Below are positions 6,870-11,415 of a stretch of 11,415 nt of DNA, one piece after another. The DNA is from Kofleriaceae bacterium (GTDB lineage Bacteria; Myxococcota_A; Polyangia; Haliangiales; Haliangiaceae), in assembly GCA_016763395.1 (NCBI GenBank), contig JAESTW010000314.1:1-11415 (forward strand), given 5' to 3'. The notes below the pieces were generated by a model. The model was not told where the DNA came from, made no database searches, and saw only the letters and a list, made by a program, of their open reading frames with translations. Both the position numbers and the translations under genes were made by a program. Each line of letters begins with the position of its first letter. Positions within the stretch are counted from its first letter, which is position 1.

Positions 6870-7997
6870 ATGCTTCAATCCATTATTACTGTCAACCTGC
6901 CCAGTGAAGAAACCGATCGCAGACGCGGCCCCATCGAGTTCGTACGCTCTATCTTCGGAGCGAAGCTGGATCTCCGAAGTGGCAAAGAAGAGCTGAGTGT
7001 CGGTGCCTTTTCTCTTGTCGAAGGATTGTATCGGGCCTTCGCCGCTGCCGGCATCACGGACGCTATCTCCTTCTTGGTCGACAAGAAAGTCGTCTATCTC
7101 GACAGTAGTGAAGTCGAAAATGACTTAGATCTAATGATCGAGGCGGCCAAAAGCTCAGGCATCTTGGACAAAAAATTCAAAGAGATGCATTTGGTTATGA
7201 CACACACTGAATCGGGGATTCACACCCTCATCGACATTCGTATCCAAAACCAGGTGTTGCTCGGCGAAGAAGAGATGACAGTTCAGCTGTCCGGACGAGT
7301 CGCCGACCTCCGCGTCCGAGACGGCGAGAGCGCCGAGGACTACTCCGTCCGAGTTCGTGGCTACGCTTCGGACAATGCCCAAATTGACCAAGCCCGAATG
7401 GTATTAAACGGCCTATCCCAGCGAATCGGAGATGCACTGCGCGGCACGTTAGTGGGCTCTCAGGTCTCTGCTGCTCCGGCCAAGGTGCAACTTATCCGCC
7501 CCAATCCGCAAGTTTTGGGCGGTTTCAGGAAACTCGAATTTGGCTCGCAGGTTAGCTCCCCGACCTACCGTCCGACACCCAGCAAAGGGCGCAGCGGAGT
7601 CTACTCAGACCCCTTTTATTACTACTACTACGACCCCTACTATGACTACATGAGTTACTGCCTCATCGACTCGATGATTCACTCGTCAACCTGGTGCGAC
7701 TCTCACATCCATGTCGTAGAAGCAGATGGCTCAGAACTATTCCTTGGTTCGGACGCAGCATCCCATGTTGACGATGGCTGGGCCGGCCACGATGTCGTCA
7801 GTTTTGAAGGAGATGGACTCGCCGTAGATTCGGCGATTCCCGATTCAAGCACTGGCGACATGCTCGATACTAGTAGCAGCGGTTGGGGCAGCAGCGATGC
7901 TGGAGATAGCTCGGGCTCATCGGACACCAGCGATTCGGGAAGTTCCTGTGGTTCGTCCTGCGGTTCGTCCTGCGGCTCCTCATGTGGCGGCGACTAG
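6870..7997 (+). CDS. 375-aa protein with (CGSS)n C-terminal tail, candidate MNIO substrate
   Basis: No signal peptide. Residues 1 to about 225 appear folded (for example FSLVEGLYRAFAAAGI, and VQLSGRVADLRVRDGESAEDYSVRV). A Tyr-rich segment follows (250-263, nine Tyr), with Cys264 and Cys276 close by, then about 80 residues rich in Asp, Ser and Gly. The end is SSCGSSCGSSCGSSCGGD, placing Cys at 360, 364, 368 and 372 in a strict four-residue rhythm. I do not recognise the N-terminal family. The gene follows the MNIO enzyme and its putative partner almost without gaps, and MNIO enzymes modify cysteines, so the tail is a plausible site of modification or metal binding. It could instead be an unmodified Cys metal-binding tail. 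No Shine-Dalgarno site is close to the ATG; translation is probably coupled to the 21-aa ORF. No terminator is visible after the stop. Confidence 0.8.
   Translation: MLQSIITVNLPSEETDRRRGPIEFVRSIFGAKLDLRSGKEELSVGAFSLVEGLYRAFAAAGITDAISFLVDKKVVYLDSSEVENDLDLMIEAAKSSGILDKKFKEMHLVMTHTESGIHTLIDIRIQNQVLLGEEEMTVQLSGRVADLRVRDGESAEDYSVRVRGYASDNAQIDQARMVLNGLSQRIGDALRGTLVGSQVSAAPAKVQLIRPNPQVLGGFRKLEFGSQVSSPTYRPTPSKGRSGVYSDPFYYYYYDPYYDYMSYCLIDSMIHSSTWCDSHIHVVEADGSELFLGSDAASHVDDGWAGHDVVSFEGDGLAVDSAIPDSSTGDMLDTSSSGWGSSDAGDSSGSSDTSDSGSSCGSSCGSSCGSSCGGD
7941..7991 (+). repeat. 12-bp tandem repeat encoding SSCG
   Basis: Four consecutive 12-bp units encode Ser-Ser-Cys-Gly (7941-7952, 7953-7964, 7965-7976, 7977-7988), followed by an extra Gly codon. 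The two middle units are identical at 11 of 12 bases, but the outer ones differ at several third positions. The peptide repeat is therefore better conserved than the DNA, which suggests selection on the Cys spacing and not a fresh slippage event. Confidence 0.9.
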
Positions 7998-8005
7998 TCA
8001 CTTGC

Positions 8006-8596
8006 TCACGCTGCGAGCCGTCTGATTCCGTAGTCGGACGCAGCGTAGTCTGAGAGTATTTCTTCCAGCTGGCGGCGCGCACGAAAAAGCCGGGACATAA
8101 CGGTGCCAATGGGAACTCCGAGTTTGGCCGCGATGTCCTTGTAACGATGGCCGGACAAATCTGCCATCTCTACCACTTTTCGATATTCGTCGCCCAAGCT
8201 GCCGAGCGCTGCGCTCACTTCGTCACCCAATACCTGGTCAACCAGCGCTTCACTTGGCGGCGGTACCCGGCTTGAAGCGTCGCCGTAAAGCGCGACGGTG
8301 GCATCGTCGCCACTTTCGTGGGTGAAACGGTGATGTCGTTTTCGCCGCCGGTAGCCATTGATAAAACTATTGGTCAAGATTCGCAGCAGCCACGCTCTGC
8401 AGTTGGTACCGATTTCAAAACGGTGCCAAGCGCCAAAGGCACGAGCCATTGTGTCTTGTACGAGATCGTCCGCATCGGCAGGGTTTCTCGCTAGGCGCAA
8501 GGCATTGGCAAAAAGTTCATCCCGCAAAGGAAGTACCTCGGACTGAAAACTGGCTCGGGAGCTCAAAGGACACTGGGGCTTGTTCTGCATCGTCAT
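8006..8596 (-). CDS. ECF-type RNA polymerase sigma factor
   Basis: 196 aa. Region 2 spans about 22-88, with the core-binding and -10 recognition helices (ARNPADADDLVQDTMARAF, then NCRAWLLRILTNSFINGYRRRKR). Region 4 spans about 123-183 and carries the -35 helix-turn-helix (HRYKDIAAKLGVPIGTVMSRLFRARRQL). The two are joined by a 35-residue linker, and region 3 is absent, as usual for extracytoplasmic-function sigma factors of the RpoE/SigE type. The final 12 residues are a short tail with no extra domain. It would redirect RNA polymerase to a small stress or signal regulon. No anti-sigma gene adjoins it: on one side lies the convergent Cys-tail gene 8 bp away, on the other a divergent lipoprotein. 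Start at ATG 8596; ATG 8590 is a close alternative. Confidence 0.93.
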   Translation of the reverse strand: MTMQNKPQCPLSSRASFQSEVLPLRDELFANALRLARNPADADDLVQDTMARAFGAWHRFEIGTNCRAWLLRILTNSFINGYRRRKRHHRFTHESGDDATVALYGDASSRVPPPSEALVDQVLGDEVSAALGSLGDEYRKVVEMADLSGHRYKDIAAKLGVPIGTVMSRLFRARRQLEEILSDYAASDYGIRRLAA

Positions 8597-8636
8597 GTAG
8601 CTTGGTAGAGCACAGCCGGTGCCAACCCTAAGCTAC
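8597..8636. other. Nested inverted repeat resembling a tRNA-Gly 5' half
   Basis: GTAGCTT (8597-8603) pairs with AAGCTAC (8630-8636), and inside it GCAC (8610-8613) pairs with GTGC (8619-8622). The plus strand also resembles the D arm and anticodon loop of tRNA-Gly(GCC): GTAGCT, then GGTAGAGCACAGCC, then TGCCAA, with about three bases missing in the D loop. No T arm or matching acceptor end follows, so it is not a working tRNA gene. It lies directly upstream of the sigma factor start and could be an RNA hairpin or operator. Confidence 0.3.
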
Positions 8637-8670
8637 CGAAACCATGGAGGCCTAAATCTTCCGTGGCAAA

Positions 8671-8700
8671 GAAGACACGCCCTTGTCGACTCGAAGACAC
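8671..8700. repeat. GAAGACAC direct repeat in divergent intergenic region
   Basis: The 8-mer GAAGACAC occurs at 8671-8678 and again at 8693-8700, 22 bp apart start to start, about two helical turns. It lies between the divergent sigma factor and lipoprotein genes, where regulator sites are expected. With only 8 bases per copy, chance remains possible. Confidence 0.4.
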
Positions 8701-8709
8701 AGAGCCCTG

Positions 8710-8745
8710 CCGCAGTTGCCCAAAGTCGCCCGCAGTTGCCCGAAG
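8710..8745. promoter_or_regulatory. Tandem CGCAGTTGCCC(A/G)AAG sites, possible operator
   Basis: CGCAGTTGCCCAAAG (8711-8725) and CGCAGTTGCCCGAAG (8731-8745) match at 14 of 15 bases, and the preceding C (8710, 8730) is also shared. The 20-bp period puts both copies on the same face of the helix. They lie 39 bp upstream of the GTG of the aspartic-protease-like lipoprotein, a normal position for activator or repressor binding. The 187-bp gap otherwise has no gene and no convincing -35/-10 pair. Confidence 0.45.
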
Positions 8746-8783
8746 CGCTTCTGCCTGTCGAAATTGTTTAGTAGAGTAGCGAT

Positions 8784-10094
8784 GTGATCACTCCGTTCCG
8801 CCTCGCTTTGCTCTCCTGCATAGCCCTCGCAGCTTGCGACGAGAACACCAAGATTATCGATCCCTTTCCAATTCAGATTGACCAGAGTAGTGGTGCAGTT
8901 CTTTTGGCCGCTGGCGACGACGCAGAGTCCGCCTTGGCAATCGTTGTTGATGTTCTGAGTCCGATTACAATCCTGGACAGCTATCGAGACGGACAAGAGT
9001 TGGCAACTCCACAGAGACGACTGAGTGATCTAAACCTCTTCGCATTCACCGATGGCCAAGTCGGAGCCAGGCGAGTCCGTTTTTCCAACACTACTTCGTA
9101 TGACTTACATCCCTGCGATGTAGCGGGAACAAGTCCGCAGGCGTGTAAAGTCGGCCAGGACAGCGACACCAAAAACGTGTTTGGAGTCTTGGGCGCAGAC
9201 CTCTTGAGTCGAACCTCTGTTCGCTTCAACTTCTCACAGGGAACCATGCGTTTTTTTCCGGACGCAGCCGGATCTGAAACGGAGCGTACGCTGGCCTGTG
9301 ACGCGGTATTTCGAGATCCCTACGGCGGTGGCGGCACCTTGCAGATTGGCGGAAGCGAAGTCCGCTATTCAAGCCTCAGGCCCACTCTCGGAGTCTGCAT
9401 TCACCATCAATCGTTGCCCGAGTTATTGACAGACTCGCGCGAGATCGGAACCGATTTGCATATGGCAATTTCCACCGCCATTGGCATTACCCTGCTCACA
9501 GAAGATGCCTACCTGCGTTTTTCTCGAGACAGTGACAGTGTTCCAGCACTCGCTGATTTACCTACGACAGTCGTGCACACCCCATCGGGACAAATCGACG
9601 CCCGGCTGGGACAAATCGACTATCTCGCACTGGCGGGAAACGTTGGCGCCGACTCAAACGGCCGGGGCCCTTGTCGGGAAGTGTATGCCAATGCTCGAAT
9701 GCGAGTTCCTCGTAGTTGTGCCGATTCACAGGTCGACTGTCCGTGCCCAAACAGCGAACAAAGCTGCAAGGCAGGCGCAATCATCGAAGTCGCAAAACCT
9801 ATCGCAGTCGCTATCGTGCCCGCCAATATCGACATATTGCAAGGGCTGCGAGACGAGCTCCGGCCACGGGTACCCGAGATTGACGGCATTGTTGGAGTGA
9901 ACGCACTTAGCGACATCCAAGTGGAGTTCGACTTCCCCAACTCGAGGATGCTACTGCGCTGTGAGCAACTCGACAACTGTATCACTCGCCCACAGGTACG
10001 CAGTCAAAACTTTCTAACCGCACTCGACGAATGCCGCGCACTTGAACAAATGGAAAGACAGTCAACCGGGCCAGACGAGCCCCCCATTCCATAG
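8784..10094 (+). CDS. Lipoprotein with two-lobed aspartic-protease-like fold, active sites degraded
   Basis: 436 aa from GTG 8784, which gives a lipoprotein signal with lipobox LAAC (Cys18); the +2 residue is Asp. The body shows two similar lobes. In lobe 1 VVDVLSPITIL (54-64) stands where proteases have a DTG-type loop and GVLGADLLSRTSVRFNF (134-150) matches the GxxGxDxLxxxxxxxDF flap-to-strand signature. In lobe 2 AISTAIGITLL (228-238) and GIVGVNALSDIQVEFDF (368-384) repeat the pattern. Catalytic Asp56 is kept in lobe 1, but its Thr-Gly is Val-Leu, and the second Asp is Ser230, so protease activity is unlikely. A Cys-rich insert (297-328) and a Cys-containing C-terminus suggest disulfides outside the cytoplasm. 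Probably a binding or structural lipoprotein. modA starts 12 bp after its stop, so they are likely co-transcribed. The fold call is by motif only. Confidence 0.65.
   Translation: MITPFRLALLSCIALAACDENTKIIDPFPIQIDQSSGAVLLAAGDDAESALAIVVDVLSPITILDSYRDGQELATPQRRLSDLNLFAFTDGQVGARRVRFSNTTSYDLHPCDVAGTSPQACKVGQDSDTKNVFGVLGADLLSRTSVRFNFSQGTMRFFPDAAGSETERTLACDAVFRDPYGGGGTLQIGGSEVRYSSLRPTLGVCIHHQSLPELLTDSREIGTDLHMAISTAIGITLLTEDAYLRFSRDSDSVPALADLPTTVVHTPSGQIDARLGQIDYLALAGNVGADSNGRGPCREVYANARMRVPRSCADSQVDCPCPNSEQSCKAGAIIEVAKPIAVAIVPANIDILQGLRDELRPRVPEIDGIVGVNALSDIQVEFDFPNSRMLLRCEQLDNCITRPQVRSQNFLTALDECRALEQMERQSTGPDEPPIP
9587..9620 (+). repeat. 13-bp direct repeat in the lipoprotein gene
   Basis: GGGACAAATCGAC occurs at 9587-9599 and 9608-9620, with a 21-bp period. 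It encodes GQIDARL-GQIDY, an in-frame local duplication of seven codons. Confidence 0.8.
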
Positions 10095-10106
10095 TAGGAT
10101 TTTGCC

Positions 10107-10814
10107 ATGCTTCGCCAGCTACTATACCTTTGGCTAGGAATTTCGATTGCCCTTCTAACTGGTTGCTCGAATTGTGATGCCAAAAAGCCGCTCACCATCG
10201 CTACTGCAGCGTCTTTGGCCGGCGCATTTAAGGCTATCTCTGACGAGTACACCAAGCAAACGGGTACCAAAGTTTCTCTGGTTATAGCCTCGTCCGGCAA
10301 ACTCTCACAGCAAATCATCGAGGGCGCGCCCTATGATATTTTTGCCTCCGCCAACTTACTGTATACCGAACAACTCGTAGACGCCAACGAAGCAATCGAG
10401 AATACTCAGGTGGTCTATGCCCAAGGACGACTGGCGATGTGGGTCAAAAGCGGCACCGCGCCGGCAAACCTGAGCGACCTACTCAAGGATCAATTTGAGC
10501 ATGTCGCAATCGCCAATCCCAAGCACGCTCCATACGGATTTGCGGCCAAAGAAGCGCTCGAGGCCAAGCACCTGTGGTCTAAGTTGGCAGGTAAGCTCGT
10601 CCGCGGCTCCAACGTCAGGCAGGCGATGCAGTTTGCCGAGAGTGGCAATGCCGAAGTTGCGCTAATTGCCCATTCCTTGGCCATGCGTGGAGGCGGGTCC
10701 TACACTCTGGTCGAGCAATCCCTACACAAGTCCCTCGACCAGGTCATTATCGTTCTCTCTCGGACAAAAAAAAAGGACGAAGCGCTCAAGTTTATCAAGT
10801 TTTTTGCAGTCTGA
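10107..10814 (+). CDS. modA: Molybdate-type ABC transporter binding lipoprotein ModA, C-terminus frameshifted
   Basis: As read, 235 aa. The lipoprotein signal ends LLTGC (Cys20). Mature-protein motifs follow the ModA order: AASLAGAFKAI near the start, SSGKLSQQIIEGAPYDIFASAN for the oxyanion and hinge region, ANPKHAPYGFAAKEAL, then GSNVRQAMQFAESGNAEVALIAHSLA. ModA captures molybdate (or tungstate) in the periplasm and hands it to ModB. The start has a good ribosome site (AGGA, 10096-10099). The reading frame ends early at TGA 10812-10814 in FIKFFAV, whereas family members continue with a segment ending in xYGF/L. That segment exists in the +1 frame to 10878, so a one-base insertion in the T6 run at 10800-10805 has probably occurred. 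It may be a real mutation or an assembly error. The likely intact product is about 256 aa. Confidence 0.88.
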   Translation: MLRQLLYLWLGISIALLTGCSNCDAKKPLTIATAASLAGAFKAISDEYTKQTGTKVSLVIASSGKLSQQIIEGAPYDIFASANLLYTEQLVDANEAIENTQVVYAQGRLAMWVKSGTAPANLSDLLKDQFEHVAIANPKHAPYGFAAKEALEAKHLWSKLAGKLVRGSNVRQAMQFAESGNAEVALIAHSLAMRGGGSYTLVEQSLHKSLDQVIIVLSRTKKKDEALKFIKFFAV

Positions 10815-10878
10815 GGCCGGACGCGCGCTGCTAGTCCCCTACGGTCTCGTAGCTTCCCCTCAGGCTCGAGAGCCATAG
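10800..10878 (+). pseudogene. modA: Out-of-frame C-terminal end of modA
   Basis: Reading from 10804 in the +1 frame gives LQSEAGRALLVPYGLVASP and then a stop at 10876-10878. This is exactly the expected C-terminal helix of ModA (FxxFLxSxEGxxxLxxYGL) continuing from KFIKF. Dropping one T from the TTTTTT at 10800-10805 joins the two parts. A second homopolymer (A9, 10766-10774) lies nearby, but the protein pattern stays correct across it, so the break is at the T run. Confidence 0.8.
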
Positions 10879-10891
10879 GCCATCATTCGCT

Positions 10892-11415
10892 ATGGACTGG
10901 GATCCGCTATGGCTATCATACAAAATAGCTACCATTGCGACCCTTTTTTCGCTGGTTATCGGAGTTGCCGTAGCCACCCTGCTCGCCCTTAAGAAGTTCC
11001 CCGGACGAGAGCTTTTGGACGCCCTGGTCACGGTTCCGATGGTAATGCCCCCGACGGTTCTCGGCTACTATGTCCTAACTGCCGTAGGGAAAAACTCTTG
11101 GCTCGGACAAGCGTACAAGTCGCTAACCGGATCCACTCTCGCCTTCTCCTTTACCGGTTGCATCATCGCAGCCTTCGTCGGCTCTTTTCCCCTGGTAATA
11201 AAGTCTGCACGCTCGGCCTTGGAACGAGTCGACCCAACTCTTGTGCAAGCGGCAAGAACCTTGGGAGCGAGTCCGCTGCGTGCGTATCTTAGCATTCAGC
11301 TACCCCTTGCCGCGCCCGGTATTGCCGCAGGTGTCATGCTCGCCTTTGCCCGGGCCTTGGGCGACTACGGGGTCACGGTGATGGTCGCAGGATCGATTCC
11401 CGGCGAAACCCAAAC
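10892..11415 (+). CDS. modB: Molybdate ABC transporter permease ModB, 5' part
   Basis: The frame is open from ATG 10892 to the window end (174 residues seen; ModB is usually about 220-230). It begins MDWDPLWLSYKIATIATLFS and shows the membrane helices of a binding-protein-dependent permease: about 12-30, a segment near GYYVLTAVG, about 85-107, and the last one at LAFARALGDYGVTVMVAGS. The EAA loop that docks the ATPase is present: QAARTLGASPLRAYLSIQLPL, with the conserved AA and G. The PMVMPPTVLGYY segment is typical of ModB. It starts 13 bp after the restored modA stop, so it belongs to the same operon; modC is expected beyond the window. No clear ribosome site precedes the ATG. Confidence 0.92.
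   Translation, partial: MDWDPLWLSYKIATIATLFSLVIGVAVATLLALKKFPGRELLDALVTVPMVMPPTVLGYYVLTAVGKNSWLGQAYKSLTGSTLAFSFTGCIIAAFVGSFPLVIKSARSALERVDPTLVQAARTLGASPLRAYLSIQLPLAAPGIAAGVMLAFARALGDYGVTVMVAGSIPGETQ

Noticed and set aside
7941..7991. Cys-Gly repeat tail as a CxxC zinc finger
   Set aside because: The spacing is uniform CxxxC with only Gly and Ser between and no His, which does not match known zinc-finger spacings.
8019..8040. Hairpin CGTCTGA-loop-TCGGACG just past the Cys-tail gene as operon terminator
   Set aside because: The 7-bp stem has one wobble pair, no T tract follows, and it lies within the sigma factor coding sequence.
10766..10774. A9 run in modA as the frameshift site or programmed slippage
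   Set aside because: The ModA protein pattern is correct on both sides of the A9 run up to KFIKF, so the frame is lost later, at the T6 run.

Overview
The window is a gene-dense stretch of bacterial chromosome with medium-high GC. Predicted lipoproteins, HEAT and TPR repeat proteins, an ECF sigma factor and very short intergenic gaps suggest a Gram-negative bacterium. The style fits Myxococcota or related former Deltaproteobacteria, but that assignment is an inference from general character; no rRNA or marker gene is present.

Left part (1-1650): the 3' end of a low-complexity protein with KAKPAEV heptad repeats, then a 92-aa protein on the minus strand, then a divergent TPR lipoprotein on the plus strand.

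Central part (1764-7997): a compact run of six plus-strand reading frames that looks like one operon. They are a secreted HEAT-repeat protein, a prokaryotic ionotropic-glutamate-receptor-type K+ channel, a Cys-containing putative partner protein, a DUF692/MNIO multinuclear iron enzyme, a 21-codon ORF that overlaps the MNIO stop (ATGA), and a 375-aa protein ending in four CGSS-type repeats. MNIO enzymes act with a partner protein on cysteines of peptide substrates. The Cys/Gly/Ser tail of the last protein is therefore the obvious candidate substrate, and the operon may encode an undescribed MNIO modification system built on a large protein instead of a short leader peptide. A promoter-like sequence (TTGTCA-18-TATAAA) lies directly before the first gene and would give an almost leaderless mRNA.

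Right part (8006-11415): an ECF-type sigma factor with no anti-sigma gene beside it lies on the minus strand, tail to tail with the Cys-tail protein. A 187-bp divergent intergenic region follows, with two pairs of short direct repeats and a tRNA-Gly-like fragment. Next is a plus-strand operon: a two-lobed aspartic-protease-like lipoprotein whose active-site motifs are degraded, a molybdate-type ABC transporter binding lipoprotein (ModA) broken near its C-terminus by a one-base frameshift in a T6 run, and the start of the ModB permease, which runs off the window.
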